DNA of 64,000 nt from Halobaculum saliterrae (GCF_009831625.1 NZ_WUUS01000007.1:124001-188000), one strand, 5' to 3'; shown: positions 34,904-44,830, counted from the stretch's first letter. Numbers and translations: made by a program. Notes: generated by a model from the sequence alone, not told the origin.

Positions 34904-36436
34904 TCACTCCTCCGTGGCCCAGTCCAGCGAGCGTTCGATCGCGTCGCCCCAGCGGTCGTACATCGCGTCCACCTCCTCCGCCTCGCGCTCGGGGGTGAAC
35001 TCTCGGTCGACCTGCCAGTTCTCGCGCAGCTCGTCGACGGTGTCCCAGTAGCCGACCGCGAGGCCGGCGGCGTAGGCGGAGCCGAGGGCGGTCGTCTCGT
35101 CGACCTCCGGTCGGGCGATCTCCGTCTGGATGATGTCCGACTGGAGCTGACACAGGAAGTCGTTCTTCACCGCGCCGCCGTCGACGCGCAGCGTGGTGGT
35201 CTCGACGCCGGAGTCCGCCTCCATCGCCTCGGCCACGTCGCGGGTCTGGTAGGCGATCGACTCGAGCGTCGCCCGGACGACGTGTTCCTTTCGCGTCCCG
35301 CGCGTCATCCCGACGATGGTGCCGCGCGCGCGACCGTCCCAGTGGGGGGCACCCAGTCCCGTGAACGCCGGGACCATGTAGACGCCGTCGGTGGAGTCGA
35401 CCGATCGGGCCAGCTCCGCCGTCTGTGCGGCGTTGTTGATGAGGTCGACGTCCTCCAGCCACTCGATGGCGGCGCCGGTGACGAAGATCGACCCCTCCAG
35501 CGCGTACTGCACGGGCTCGCCGGACAGCTGGAAGCCGATGGTCGTGAGCAGGCCGTGGTCGGACTCGACGGCGTCCGTTCCGGTGTTCATCAGGTAGAAC
35601 GACCCCGTGCCGTAGGTGTTCTTCGCGTCGCCCTCGTCGAAGCACGTCTGCCCGAACATCGCGGCCTGCTGGTCGCCGAGCGCGCCCGCGACCGGGACCT
35701 CGGCGCCGAGGAAGCCGTCGGGGTCCGTGTACCCGTAGTACGACTCGTCGGACGACGGCCGGACCTCCGGCACCATCGACTCTGGGACGCCGAACTCGTC
35801 GAGCAGCTCGTCGTCCCACTCCAGCTCGCGGATGTCGTACAGCATCGTCCGCGAGGCGTTCGAGACGTCCGTGATGTGGTTGCCGGTGAGGTTGTAGATC
35901 AGCCAGCTGTCGATGGTCCCCATCAGCAGCTCGCCGGCCTCCGCGCGGTCGCGCAGGTCGTCGCCGCGGGACGACTGCAGCTTCAGCGGCTCGGCGTTGT
36001 CGAGGATCCACTCGGTCTTCGTCGCCGAGAAGTACGCGTCCGCCTCGAGGCCGGTCTTCTCCCGGATCCACTCGACCTTGTCCTCGTCCTGCAGTTCCTC
36101 GACGCGGTCGGTGGTGCGACGGTCCTGCCAGACGAGCGCGTTGTGGACGGGACGGCCGCTGTCGGCGTCCCATACCACGGTCGTCTCGCGCTGGTTCGTG
36201 ATGCCGATCGCGGCCAGCTGGCTCGCCTCCAGCCCCGCGTCGGCGAGCCCGTCCGTGACGACCGACTCCGTGTTCTCCCAGATCTCCGTCGGGTCGTGTT
36301 CCACCCATCCCGGCTCCGGATAGATCTGCTCGTGTTTCTCGTACGCGTTGGCGACGACCTGTCCGGAGTGGTCGAACACCATGAATCGCGTCCCGGTCGT
36401 TCCCTGATCGATAGCGCCGACGTACGTGTCTGCCAT
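34904..36436 (-). CDS. glpK: Glycerol kinase
   Basis: A 510-residue FGGY-family kinase of normal length (about 500). It begins MADTYVGAIDQGTTGTRFMV with the phosphate-binding loop DQGTTGTR, and has the substrate strand and QRETTVVWDADSGRP, then AGALGDQQAAMFGQ and the ATP-site block KNTYGTGSFYLMNTG. It phosphorylates glycerol to sn-glycerol-3-phosphate, the entry to the glp pathway encoded just upstream on the other strand. A Shine-Dalgarno GGAGG lies about ten bases before the ATG. It is cotranscribed with the following membrane protein gene. Confidence 0.97.
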   Translation of the reverse strand: MADTYVGAIDQGTTGTRFMVFDHSGQVVANAYEKHEQIYPEPGWVEHDPTEIWENTESVVTDGLADAGLEASQLAAIGITNQRETTVVWDADSGRPVHNALVWQDRRTTDRVEELQDEDKVEWIREKTGLEADAYFSATKTEWILDNAEPLKLQSSRGDDLRDRAEAGELLMGTIDSWLIYNLTGNHITDVSNASRTMLYDIRELEWDDELLDEFGVPESMVPEVRPSSDESYYGYTDPDGFLGAEVPVAGALGDQQAAMFGQTCFDEGDAKNTYGTGSFYLMNTGTDAVESDHGLLTTIGFQLSGEPVQYALEGSIFVTGAAIEWLEDVDLINNAAQTAELARSVDSTDGVYMVPAFTGLGAPHWDGRARGTIVGMTRGTRKEHVVRATLESIAYQTRDVAEAMEADSGVETTTLRVDGGAVKNDFLCQLQSDIIQTEIARPEVDETTALGSAYAAGLAVGYWDTVDELRENWQVDREFTPEREAEEVDAMYDRWGDAIERSLDWATEE

Positions 36437-36500
36437 TGGTGTGTCCTCCGTTCCGGGTCTCGCTCCCACGAGATCCCTTGCGACCAACCAACATAGTGAA

Positions 36501-36520
36501 CTATTATAAACGTTACTGAC
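36501..36520 (-). promoter_or_regulatory. Putative glpK promoter
   Basis: On the minus strand the AT-rich CGTTTATAATAG occupies about 36501-36512, the best TATA element in the 279-bp divergent region between glpK and the Orc-like gene. It lies about 70 bp before the glpK start, implying a leader of about 45 nt with a Shine-Dalgarno sequence, unlike the many leaderless genes here. No palindrome like the one before glpA is seen. Confidence 0.5.
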
Positions 36521-36715
36521 GAAGGGGGGACTGACAGTAAACAATGTGCCGACCACACTCGTCGACCGCCGCCGACCCGGCACTGGCGGACGTACCGTCG
36601 CGGGATCGACCCCGAGGCGGCCGCCCGGAAACCGGGTCGAGTAAAACCCCCGCCCCCGTAGGTGGCGCACCGACAGTATCGGACCGACGACCCCGTCGTC
36701 CGACACGCACGACCC

Positions 36716-37894
36716 ATGGACATCGAGACCCGAATCGCACGCCGCCAACGAACCGGTGACCGACGGCGCCTCGTGCTGGACGAGGAGGCGTTGAGCCCGG
36801 TGTGGCACCCCGAGGAACCGATCGGGCGGGGATCCCTGATCGAGCGCCTGCTCGATCACCTCGATCCGGTGTTCGACGGTCGGGCGCCGCCGAACGGATA
36901 CCTGTACGGGCCCGGCGGGGCCGGCAAGTCCGCCGTGACCCTCTCGCTCGTCGACCGGCTCGCGGAGACCCTGCCCTCGACGGGCGACGCGCTGTACACG
37001 ACCACCCGCGGGGCGAGCGCGCCCGGCGTCTCGTTCGTTCGGGTGGACCTCCGAACGGCCGACTCGGCGTTCGAGTTCCTCCACGCGGTGTTGAACGCGC
37101 TGACGACCGACTCCGTCCCGCGACGCGGCGTCGGCACCGACGAACTCCACGAGCGCCTGGAGCGGCGCGTACGCGGCGCGGGCCCGGTCGTGGTCGTCGC
37201 CGACCACGTGGGCGAGCCGGAGACCGTGGACGTGCCGACGGTGGCCGAGCGCCTCGAGGCCGTCGAGGGGACCTTCGCGTGGCTCGCCGTCGGCCGCGCC
37301 GACCCGGAGGAGGTGGGAGTGCCCGACGACGCGGCGGCCATCGAGGTGGAGCCGTACTCGCGCGCGACGCTCACCGATCTGGTCGCGTCCCGCGCCGACG
37401 CCGGCCTCGGACAGGGCGCGCTCGCGCACGGCGCGGTCCGACGCCTCGCGGAGTGGGCCGAGGGCGACGCCGGGGTCGCCCTCTCGGGGCTCCTCGGGGC
37501 GGTCGAGGCGGCGTCCGCGGACGGCGACGCGACGCTCGACGACGAGGCCGTCGAGTCGGGCATGGCGGCGGTTCCGTGGCCGTGTGTCCCGCTCGGGCGG
37601 GTGCTCGCGCTCCCGACGAACCGGGTGCGGACGCTGGTGTGCCTGGTCGACCTCGACCCGGCCGAGCGCGCACCGGTGGGGGACTGTGCCGCCCGGATCG
37701 CCGACCGGATCGACCTGACGGGGTCGACGGTGGAGCGGTTCCTCTACGAGCTCGCGGAGGCCGGGATCGTCGAACGCGTTCGCGTCGACGACGCCGACGG
37801 GCCCGGACGTCCCCCGAGCCGCGTGGACCCACGGTTCCCGACGCTGGCGTTCCGCCGGCTCGTCGGCCGCCGCGTGGACGAGGTCTCCGTCTGA
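36716..37894 (+). CDS. Cdc6/Orc1-like AAA+ ATPase with degenerate Walker B
   Basis: A 392-residue protein. Residues about 20-230 resemble the Cdc6/Orc1 AAA+ module: initial GRGSLIERLLDHLDPVF, Walker A YLYGPGGAGKS (65-72 core), and VRVDLRTADSAFEFLHAVLN. Where Walker B should have Asp-Glu there is VVVVADHVG (158-166), Asp-His, so ATP hydrolysis is doubtful. Residues about 300-390 look like a winged helix (TGSTVERFLYELAEAGIVERVRV). The gene lies between glpK and glpABC, and no origin repeats are visible near it. Halobacteria encode many Orc-like proteins; this one could regulate the glycerol genes rather than start replication, but this is inference. Confidence 0.75.
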   Translation: MDIETRIARRQRTGDRRRLVLDEEALSPVWHPEEPIGRGSLIERLLDHLDPVFDGRAPPNGYLYGPGGAGKSAVTLSLVDRLAETLPSTGDALYTTTRGASAPGVSFVRVDLRTADSAFEFLHAVLNALTTDSVPRRGVGTDELHERLERRVRGAGPVVVVADHVGEPETVDVPTVAERLEAVEGTFAWLAVGRADPEEVGVPDDAAAIEVEPYSRATLTDLVASRADAGLGQGALAHGAVRRLAEWAEGDAGVALSGLLGAVEAASADGDATLDDEAVESGMAAVPWPCVPLGRVLALPTNRVRTLVCLVDLDPAERAPVGDCAARIADRIDLTGSTVERFLYELAEAGIVERVRVDDADGPGRPPSRVDPRFPTLAFRRLVGRRVDEVSV

Positions 37895-37939
37895 CGGCGC
37901 CCGAAAATTCCGCTTGTCTGTTATCTACGATCACTAGGG

Positions 37940-37987
37940 GGTAATCGATAGCATAATGTCCGGCGGGTCCGTGTGTGTGACACACGG
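37940..37987 (+). promoter_or_regulatory. glpA promoter with a GTGTGT-ACACAC palindrome
   Basis: An AT-rich element (TAATCGATAGCATAATG, about 37943-37959) precedes the inverted repeat CCGTGTGT-GTG-ACACACGG at 37969-37987. The ATG of glpA is at 37997, ten bases beyond the palindrome, so a bound protein would cover the start of transcription. Haloarchaeal glycerol genes are repressed by the DeoR-type GlpR in known species; this is a candidate site, but no glpR gene is in the window. Confidence 0.5.
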
Positions 37988-37996
37988 AGTCATACT

Positions 37997-39796
37997 ATGA
38001 GCGAACGGACGGAGGTGCTCGTGATCGGCGGCGGGTCGACCGGCTGCGGCGTGGCGCGCGATCTCGCCACCCGGGGGGTCGACGTGACGCTCGTCGAGCA
38101 GGGCAACCTCACGCACGGGACGACGGGGCGGATGCACGGCCTCCTCCACAGCGGTGGCCGGTACGCGGTCTCGGACCAGGCCAGCGCCCGCGAGTGCATC
38201 GAGGAGAACCGGGTGTTGCGCGACATCGCGAGCCACTGCGTCGAGCTGACCGGCGGGCTGTTCGTGAAACGCCCCGAGGACACCGAGGAGTACTTTCAGG
38301 AGAAGCTGGAGGGGTGTCGCGAGTGCGGCATTCCCGCGGAGGTGCTCACCGCCGAGGAGGCGCGCGAGGTGGAGCCGTTCCTCGCGGGCGACATCGACAA
38401 GGCGATCCGGGTGCCCGACGGGGCGGTCGACCCGTTCCGCCTCTGTGTCGCCAACGCCGCCGACGCGGATGCCCACGGCGCGCGCATCGAGACGCACTCC
38501 CCGGTCACCGACGTGCTCGTCGAGGACGGGGAGGTCGTCGGCTGCGAGGTGACCCATGAATCGGGAGCGGGCAGGCGGGTCCACGGCCGCGAGGGCGGCA
38601 CCGAGGAGATCTACGCGGACCACGTCGTCAACGCGACGGGCGCGTGGGCGGGCCGTATCGGCGACATGGCCGGCGTCGACGTGGAGGTCCGCCCGAGCAA
38701 GGGCGTGATGACCGTGATGAACGTCCGCGAGGTCGACACGGTGATCAACCGCTGCAAGCCGAAGGGCGACGCGGACATCGTCGTTCCCCACGAGACGACC
38801 TGCATCCTCGGTACCACCGACGAGGAGGTCGAGGACCCGGAGGACTACCCCGAGGAGGCGTGGGAGGTGGACCTCATGATCGAGGAGCTGTCGAAGCTCG
38901 TGCCGATGCTCGACGGCGCCCGGACCATCCGCTCGTACTGGGGCGTTCGCCCGCTGTACGAGCCGCCGGGGACCGGCACCGAGGACCCGACCGACATCAC
39001 GCGGGACTTCTTCCTGCTCGACCACGACGAGCGCGACGACCTCCCGGGGATGACCTCCATCGTCGGCGGGAAGTTCACCACCTACCGGCTGATGGCCGAG
39101 CAGATATCCGACCACGTCTGCGATCTCCTCGGCGTCGACGCGGCGTGTACGACCGCCGAGGAGCCGCTCCCCGGCAGCGAGGACTTCTCGGTCCTGCGCG
39201 ACTACATGGACGAGTTCGGCCTTCGCTCGCCGATCGGCCGCCGGAGCGTCCAGCGGCTCGGCAGCCGGGCCGACGAGGTGCTGAAGACCGGCGAGGCGAA
39301 CCCCGTCGTCTGCCAGTGCGAGGCGGTCACCCGCGCCGAACTCCGGGACGCGATCGACCAGTCCGGATCGGACCTCAACGCCGTCCGCCTGCGAACCCGC
39401 GCCTCCATGGGCAACTGTCAGGGCGGCTTCTGTGCCCACCGGATGGCCAACGAACTCCACGCGGGCGGCGATTTCGACCGGCCGACCGTCGACGCGGCCC
39501 TCGACGAGCTGTGGCAGGAGCGCTGGAAGGGCCAGCGCCACGCGCTGTGGGGCGAACAGCTCTCGCAGGCGATGCTCAACCACCTGCTGCACGCGACGAC
39601 GTTCAACCGCGGGGGCCCCGTTCCGGAGGACTTCTCGGCGTTCGACGCCGGGGAGCGCGGCGGGGGGACGGAGCGGGCCGACAGCGACGGGGCGGGTGGC
39701 GCGACGGACGGGACCGCCGCCGACGCCGGCGTCTCCACGGACGGCGGCCGCGCGGCCGACCGGACTCCCGACGGGGGTGACGCGGGTGGCGATTGA
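37997..39796 (+). CDS. glpA: Anaerobic-type glycerol-3-phosphate dehydrogenase subunit A
   Basis: The 599-residue catalytic subunit. It opens [22 protein letters not shown] (FAD-binding, residues about 6-27) and has the substrate-domain block [18 protein letters not shown], the conserved [12 protein letters not shown] and [17 protein letters not shown]-terminal BFD-like [2Fe-2S] domain (about 440-500) has CQCEAVTR and MGNCQGGFC. The tail (about 560-599) is acidic and disordered. It oxidises glycerol-3-phosphate to DHAP and passes electrons through GlpB/GlpC. The ATG at 37997 matches the family start. It is the first gene of glpABC. Confidence 0.95.
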   Translation: MSERTEVLVIGGGSTGCGVARDLATRGVDVTLVEQGNLTHGTTGRMHGLLHSGGRYAVSDQASARECIEENRVLRDIASHCVELTGGLFVKRPEDTEEYFQEKLEGCRECGIPAEVLTAEEAREVEPFLAGDIDKAIRVPDGAVDPFRLCVANAADADAHGARIETHSPVTDVLVEDGEVVGCEVTHESGAGRRVHGREGGTEEIYADHVVNATGAWAGRIGDMAGVDVEVRPSKGVMTVMNVREVDTVINRCKPKGDADIVVPHETTCILGTTDEEVEDPEDYPEEAWEVDLMIEELSKLVPMLDGARTIRSYWGVRPLYEPPGTGTEDPTDITRDFFLLDHDERDDLPGMTSIVGGKFTTYRLMAEQISDHVCDLLGVDAACTTAEEPLPGSEDFSVLRDYMDEFGLRSPIGRRSVQRLGSRADEVLKTGEANPVVCQCEAVTRAELRDAIDQSGSDLNAVRLRTRASMGNCQGGFCAHRMANELHAGGDFDRPTVDAALDELWQERWKGQRHALWGEQLSQAMLNHLLHATTFNRGGPVPEDFSAFDAGERGGGTERADSDGAGGATDGTAADAGVSTDGGRAADRTPDGGDAGGD

Positions 39797-41105
39797 GTCG
39801 GACGTGGTCGTGATCGGCGGCGGTCTCGCCGGCGCGACGGCGGCGCTGTCGGCCGCACACGAGGGCGCGCACGTCCACCTGATATCCGCGAACGAGAGCA
39901 CGCTCCGGCAGGCGAGCGGCCTGATCGACGCACTGGGGTACCCGGACCCGGACGGCGACGCCGATCCCGATGGCTACGGCGGAGCCTCCGCGTCGGGGCC
40001 GTTGGTCGACCCGTTCGCGGGGATCGAGGACCTGCCCGAGCACCACCCGTACCGCGTCGCCGGCGCGGACGCGCTCCGCGAGGGGCTGGCGCTGTTCGAC
40101 GACGCCGTCGGCGACCTGTACCGGGGCGGTCACACCGATCGTAATGCGCTCGTCGCGACCACCTCCGGGCGCGCGAAGCCGACCGCTCGGTACCCGCGGA
40201 GCATGGCGCCCGGCGTCGTCAGCGACGAGCGCCCGACGCTCCTCGTGGGCTTCGAGGCCGACACCGAGTACGACGCCCCCCTCGCGGCCGAGCGCCTCTC
40301 GGCCGCGGGCGTTCCGTTCGACGTCGCGGGCGCGACGGTCGCGTTTCCCGGCGAGCACCGCGCGGATGCGACCGTTACCCGGCTCGCGCACGCGCTGGAG
40401 CGGGACGAGGACGCGGGCGAGGGACGGACGACCCGGCAGCGACTCGCGGACCGGATCCGTCCGCACCTCGGCGACGCCGAGCGCGTGGGGGTCCCGGCGA
40501 TGCTGGGCGACGAACGCGTCGAGGAGGTGCGCGCGGACCTCTCCGAGCGCCTCGACGCGGAGGTGTTCGAGGTGCCGACGGGACCGCCGAGCCTCCCGGG
40601 GATCCGGCTTGCGGATCGCCTGTTCGACGCGCTCGACGAGGCGGGCGTCTCGATGACGACGGGGACGCCGGTCGTCGACTTCGAGTCGACCGAGGGCGCG
40701 GACGACGAGCGGATCGACCGCGTCCTCATCGATCGCAACGGCGCGAGGATCCCCTACGTGGCCGAGCAGTACGTGCTCGCGACGGGCGGGCTCGTCGGGA
40801 AGGGGCTCGACTCGACGCGGGAGCGCGCGACCGAGGCGGTGTTCGGCTGTCACGTCCCACAGCCCGACGACCGGACGGACTGGTCGGCCGAGGGGGCGTT
40901 CGCGGACCACGCGTTCGCGCGCTTCGGGGTCGAACCGGACGGGACGATGCGACCGCTCGGGAGCGACGGCGAACCGGAGTACGAGAACCTGCGGGCGGCC
41001 GGCGGCGTCGTCGGCGGCGCGGACGTGGCGCGGGAGCAGTCGGCGAGCGGCGTCTCGCTCGCCACGGGGCTTGTCGCGGGCCGAACCGCGGCGGAGGAGA
41101 CATGA
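39786..41105 (+). CDS. glpB: Glycerol-3-phosphate dehydrogenase subunit B
   Basis: A 439-residue flavoprotein subunit. It begins [22 protein letters not shown] (FAD loop), ends near [15 protein letters not shown] and is normal for the GlpB/anaerobic GlpB family (about 420-440). I chose the GTG at 39786, giving an 11-base overlap with glpA; a GTG at 39777 is an alternative. GlpB carries FMN/FAD and links GlpA to GlpC. Its stop overlaps the glpC start (ATGA). Frame and codon use are consistent throughout. Confidence 0.92.
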   Translation: MAIESDVVVIGGGLAGATAALSAAHEGAHVHLISANESTLRQASGLIDALGYPDPDGDADPDGYGGASASGPLVDPFAGIEDLPEHHPYRVAGADALREGLALFDDAVGDLYRGGHTDRNALVATTSGRAKPTARYPRSMAPGVVSDERPTLLVGFEADTEYDAPLAAERLSAAGVPFDVAGATVAFPGEHRADATVTRLAHALERDEDAGEGRTTRQRLADRIRPHLGDAERVGVPAMLGDERVEEVRADLSERLDAEVFEVPTGPPSLPGIRLADRLFDALDEAGVSMTTGTPVVDFESTEGADDERIDRVLIDRNGARIPYVAEQYVLATGGLVGKGLDSTRERATEAVFGCHVPQPDDRTDWSAEGAFADHAFARFGVEPDGTMRPLGSDGEPEYENLRAAGGVVGGADVAREQSASGVSLATGLVAGRTAAEET

Positions 41106-42532
41106 GCGACACACACGACACACACGCTGACTGCGGCTGTGACGGCGGCGACGAGACGGAACCACCCGCGGCTGTCGACGGCGGTGCGGAGACCCCCGAG
41201 GACGCCGCCACGGACGGCGGCACAGTGGCCGAGTCGCCGGCGGGGACCGAGGGCGACTTCGAACCGGTCGACGTGTTCGAGGGCTCGGAGATGGACCTCC
41301 GGCCGGGCGCCGACTCCTGTTACAAGTGCACCTCCTGTGACACCTCCTGCCCGGTCGCGGAGGTGGACGACGACTTCCCGGGACCGAAGTTCCAGGGGCC
41401 CGAGCAGTGGCGCCTCAAGCGCAAGGAGGACACCGAGATCGACGACTCGATCACCGGCTGTTCCAACTGCATGCGCTGTGACGGCGCCTGTCCCTCGGAC
41501 GTGCCGCTGTCGCAGATGCACAACACCGCTCGAGGGGAGTACGTCGACAACCAGATGGACAAGCTCTCGCGGGAGTACCTCCGTAACCGTATCCTCGCGA
41601 ACTACGGCACGCTCGCGGCGGTCGGCTCGAAGGTGCCGCGGCTCACGAACGCGATCATGGGGAACTCGCTGGTCCAGAAGGTGAACGAGAAGGTGCTGGG
41701 CATCACCGCCGAGCGCGACTTTCCCGAGTTCGCCGACCAGACGTTCCGGAGCTGGTGGAAGGAACGGGGCGGCCCGAAGGTGGAAAGCGAGGACAACCGG
41801 ATCGCGTACTTCCACGGCGACTACGCAAACTACAACACCGTCGAGGTCGCGAAGGCGCTCGTTCGGGTGTACGAGGCGTTCGGCTACGAGATCCTCGTCC
41901 CCGACCAGCGCTGTTCGGGCACGCCGATGTTCGCCAACGGGATGCTCGACGACGCCCGTCGCTCGGCCGCCGTCAACGTCGAGAACCTCGGCGACGCCAT
42001 CGAGCAGGGATACGACGTGGTCGCCTCCTGCACGTCCTGCTCGATGGCGCTCCGACAGGAGTACCCCGAGCTGTTCGACTTCGAGGGCACCGAGACGGTC
42101 GCGGCCAACACCTACGACGCGCTGGAGTACCTCCTGATCAACGAGAACGTCATCGACCCGCTGAGCGAGGTCGACGCCGAGGACCACGACATCCCCGACT
42201 TCGCGTACCACGCGCCGTGTCACTCCCGCAACCAGGGGCTCGATCGACAGGCAGTGGAGCTGTTTCGCCACCTCGACGGCGTCGACGTGGAGGACGTGGG
42301 GGACTCCTGCTCGGGTATCTCGGGGACGTACGGCTGGAAGGAGGAGAAGTACGACTACTCGATGGAGATCGGCGAGGAGATGTTCGAACACATGGAGCAC
42401 GCGGAGGGCGAGACGGGCATGACCGAGTGTCCGACCTGCTCGATGCAGATGGAGCACGGCACCGGCTACGAGATCGACCACCCGCTGCAGGTGCTGGAGG
42501 CGGCGTTGGTCGACACCGACGTGACGGTGTGA
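41102..42532 (+). CDS. glpC: Glycerol-3-phosphate dehydrogenase subunit C
   Basis: A 476-residue iron-sulfur, membrane-associated subunit. After an acidic low-complexity N-terminus (about 1-70) come two 4Fe-4S motifs, CYKCTSCDTSCPV and CSNCMRCDGACPSD. The C-terminal two-thirds hold CCG-type Cys-rich repeats (SCTSCSMAL, HAPCHSRNQG, DSCSGISGTYG, CPTCSMQMEHG), as in HdrD/GlpC proteins that pass electrons to quinones. An early HADCGCDGGD is a short extra Cys/His cluster. It completes the glpABC operon; the electron acceptor is likely menaquinone. Confidence 0.93.
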   Translation: MSDTHDTHADCGCDGGDETEPPAAVDGGAETPEDAATDGGTVAESPAGTEGDFEPVDVFEGSEMDLRPGADSCYKCTSCDTSCPVAEVDDDFPGPKFQGPEQWRLKRKEDTEIDDSITGCSNCMRCDGACPSDVPLSQMHNTARGEYVDNQMDKLSREYLRNRILANYGTLAAVGSKVPRLTNAIMGNSLVQKVNEKVLGITAERDFPEFADQTFRSWWKERGGPKVESEDNRIAYFHGDYANYNTVEVAKALVRVYEAFGYEILVPDQRCSGTPMFANGMLDDARRSAAVNVENLGDAIEQGYDVVASCTSCSMALRQEYPELFDFEGTETVAANTYDALEYLLINENVIDPLSEVDAEDHDIPDFAYHAPCHSRNQGLDRQAVELFRHLDGVDVEDVGDSCSGISGTYGWKEEKYDYSMEIGEEMFEHMEHAEGETGMTECPTCSMQMEHGTGYEIDHPLQVLEAALVDTDVTV

Positions 42533-42543
42533 GGGACCAGCGA

Positions 42544-42600
42544 GTCGGGTCCGACCGCCGTCGGGTCCGACCGTTGCCGGTTCTGACCGCCGTCGGATCC
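42544..42600. repeat. 16-bp tandem repeat (about 3.5 copies) after glpC
   Basis: Copies start at 42544, 42560, 42576 and 42592 with GTCGGGTCCGACCGCC as the best unit; the third copy is diverged and the fourth partial. It lies directly downstream of the glpC stop at 42532 and upstream of the thioesterase gene. Each unit contains the short palindrome CGGGTCCGACC-like core, so it could affect termination. Confidence 0.7.
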
Positions 42601-42701
42601 CGGCTCGAGACGGCGAACGGGCCGGGCGCGTCGACGCCGGAATCGGAACCGGAGCGTGAACCGGGGAACAGGCATACCCATCTCGGTCGTGAGCCTCATA
42701 C

Positions 42702-43142
42702 ATGGCGACGATCAGCGGCACGTACATCGAGAACCGCGAGCGCGTCCAGCCCGACGACGTGAACAACTACGGTACCGCCCACGGGGGGAACGTCGCCAAG
42801 TGGATGGACGAGGTCGGCGCGATGTCGGCGATGCGCCACGCCGGCGAGACGTGCGTCACCGCGCGGATCAACCGGCTGGACTTCGAGCGACCGGTCCCCA
42901 GAGGGGACATCTGCGTCATCGAGTCGTACGCGTACGCGACCGGCCGTACGTCGATCCGGGTGCGCCTGCGCGCCTACCGCGAGGATCCCCGGACGGGCGA
43001 GCGAGAACAGACGACGGAGTCGTACTTCGTGTTCGTCGCCGTCGACGACGACATGCGCCCGACCGAGGTGTCGGACATCGCCGTCGAGTCCGACCGCGGT
43101 CGCGAACTTCGCGAGGAGGCGCTCGCCGGCGAACAGGAGTGA
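42702..43142 (+). CDS. Acyl-CoA thioesterase (hotdog fold)
   Basis: A 146-residue hotdog-fold protein of the acyl-CoA thioester hydrolase (YciA/BACH-like) family. The catalytic/substrate region is the motif NNYGTAHGGNVAKWMDEVGA (about 21-40), followed by HAGETCVTARINRLDFERPV and IESYAYATGRTSIRVRLRAY. It would hydrolyse acyl-CoA thioesters, with chain-length preference unknown. The start at 42702 puts the hotdog helix at the usual position. It is convergent with the arsenite pump gene. Confidence 0.85.
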   Translation: MATISGTYIENRERVQPDDVNNYGTAHGGNVAKWMDEVGAMSAMRHAGETCVTARINRLDFERPVPRGDICVIESYAYATGRTSIRVRLRAYREDPRTGEREQTTESYFVFVAVDDDMRPTEVSDIAVESDRGRELREEALAGEQE

Positions 43143-43270
43143 TCGACTGCCGCGAGGCCCGACGGGTTGACCGCCGACGTGCGCGTGCTCGTCGACGGCG
43201 GGGCGGGACCTGACGACTTGACCGCCGGGGCGGGACCGTCGAACAACCTGTCGTCGTCGGGACGAGGGGC

Positions 43271-44431
43271 TCAGTCGTCGGTCAGCGATTCGGCTCGGGT
43301 CGTTCCTCGCCCGTCGTCGCGACCCGTCCAGTCGAAGCGGCGCTGGAAGTACAGCGCGACGTTGACCAGCGCGAGCAGCACCGGCACCTCGATGAGCGGG
43401 CCGACGACCGTCGCGAACGCGACGCCTGAGCCGACGCCGAAGACGGCGACGGCGACGGCGATCGCGAGCTCGAAGTTGTTCGAGGCGGCGGTGAACCCGA
43501 TGGCCGTCGTCGTCGAGTAGTCCGCGCCCACGCCGCGGCCCATCCCGAAGCTGACGAGGAACATCACGACGAAGTAGATCGTGAGCGGCACCGCGATCAG
43601 GAGTACGTCGACGGGGGAGGAGACGATCGCGCCGCCCTGCGTCGCGAACATCACGATCACCGTGAACAGCAGCGCGACGAGCGTCAGCGGGTCGACCCGC
43701 GGGACGAACTCGTCCTCGTACCACGCCTCGCTCTTGACGCGAGTTCCGATGTAGCGGCTCAGGAATCCCGCGGCGAAGGGGATCCCGAGGAACACGACGA
43801 TCGCCTCGACCACCTGCATGGGCGTGATGTCGAACGTCGTGATGCCGGCGACGAGCGACTCCATCCCGAGTACGGGCGGGAGGACGAGCGCGAAGAACCA
43901 GACGTACAGCCCGTAGGTGACGATCTGGAACAGGCTGTTGAACGCGACCAGCCCGGTGACATACTCTGTCGATCCGTCCGCGAGTTCGTTCCACACGAGC
44001 ACCATCGCGATACACCGGGCCATCCCGATGAACACGAGTCCCAAGAAGTACTCGGGGCGCGCCGGCAAGCCGGGGACGACGCCGCCGAAGAAGACGACCG
44101 CGAGCCCGAACATCAGCGTCGGGCCGATGAGCCAGTTCTGCACGAGGCTCAGGCTGAGCACGCGCCAGTTGCTGAAGACGGTCCGCAGCCGCGAGTAGTC
44201 CGCCTTCGCCAACGGCGGATACATCATCGCGATCAGCCCGATCTCGACGAGATGGAGGTCCTGTATCGGTCCCGTCACCGACGGCGCGACAAACCCGAGG
44301 CCGACACCGATCGCCATCGCCCCGAAGATCCAGACGGTGAGATACTTGTCGAGGAAGTCCATCGACCGCGGGTCGCCGCAGGCCTCGCAGCCACAGTCCG
44401 GGCCGTGTTCGTGGGCGTCGGCGTTACTCAT
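43271..44431 (-). CDS. Arsenite efflux transporter Acr3
   Basis: The 386-residue product has ten predicted helices and the Acr3 marks: the Cys in FIGMARCIAMVLVWNELADG, conserved in arsenite pumps, FVAPSVTG near the first helix and SNNFELAIAVAVAVFG near the C-terminus. The N-terminal tail HEHGPDCGCEACGD is Cys/His rich and may bind metal. It exports arsenite from the cell. Its start overlaps the upstream arsR stop by 8 bases, so both are one operon. It acts with the arsenate reductase at 45641 for resistance to arsenate. Confidence 0.92.
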   Translation of the reverse strand: MSNADAHEHGPDCGCEACGDPRSMDFLDKYLTVWIFGAMAIGVGLGFVAPSVTGPIQDLHLVEIGLIAMMYPPLAKADYSRLRTVFSNWRVLSLSLVQNWLIGPTLMFGLAVVFFGGVVPGLPARPEYFLGLVFIGMARCIAMVLVWNELADGSTEYVTGLVAFNSLFQIVTYGLYVWFFALVLPPVLGMESLVAGITTFDITPMQVVEAIVVFLGIPFAAGFLSRYIGTRVKSEAWYEDEFVPRVDPLTLVALLFTVIVMFATQGGAIVSSPVDVLLIAVPLTIYFVVMFLVSFGMGRGVGADYSTTTAIGFTAASNNFELAIAVAVAVFGVGSGVAFATVVGPLIEVPVLLALVNVALYFQRRFDWTGRDDGRGTTRAESLTDD

Positions 44432-44822
44432 CGCGAACGCTCCCGTCGAGAACCGTCACCAGCGCGACGGCGCGGTTGGTCGCGCGGTACTTCTTCCACC
44501 GGCCGTCCTTGCGCCCCTCGACGAGCCCGGCGTCGACGAGCGCCGAGAGGGCGTGACTGAGGCCGCTCTCGCTCACGTCGACGATCGCGTTCAGTTCACA
44601 GACGCACAGTTCCTCACGCGCGGCAACCAGAACGCGCACGAGGCTGTACCGCGTCTCGTTCGCCAGCGCCGAGAGGACGTCCAGTTCGGTCTCGACCTGC
44701 GAGTCCTCGAGTGCGGCCTCGAGCGTCCCGAGTTCGTCGAGCCGGCGCTCGACGTCCTCGCTGCGACACTCCCCGAGTTCGTCGTCGAGGTACCGGCGGA
44801 GTCGTTCAGTGGCTTGTGCCAT
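44424..44822 (-). CDS. arsR: ArsR-family repressor (first)
   Basis: A 132-residue winged-helix protein. It shows ELCVCELNAIVDVSESGLSHALSALVDAGLVEGRK: the metal-binding Cys pair C-x-C of the arsenic-sensing ArsR group followed by the recognition helix. An N-terminal helical extension of about 50 residues (ERLRRYLDDELGECR) is typical of halobacterial members. It would repress the acr3 operon until As(III)/Sb(III) binds. The ATG at 44822 is followed on the upstream side by the shared 18-bp operator-like element (44831-44848). It is translationally coupled to acr3. Confidence 0.9.
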   Translation of the reverse strand: MAQATERLRRYLDDELGECRSEDVERRLDELGTLEAALEDSQVETELDVLSALANETRYSLVRVLVAAREELCVCELNAIVDVSESGLSHALSALVDAGLVEGRKDGRWKKYRATNRAVALVTVLDGSVRDE

Positions 44823-44830
44823 CGAATGAC

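Noticed and set aside
36716-37894. The Orc/Cdc6-like gene as a marker of a replication origin
   Set aside because: No origin-recognition-box-like repeats or long AT-rich unwinding region were seen in the flanking spacers, and the Walker B is degenerate.
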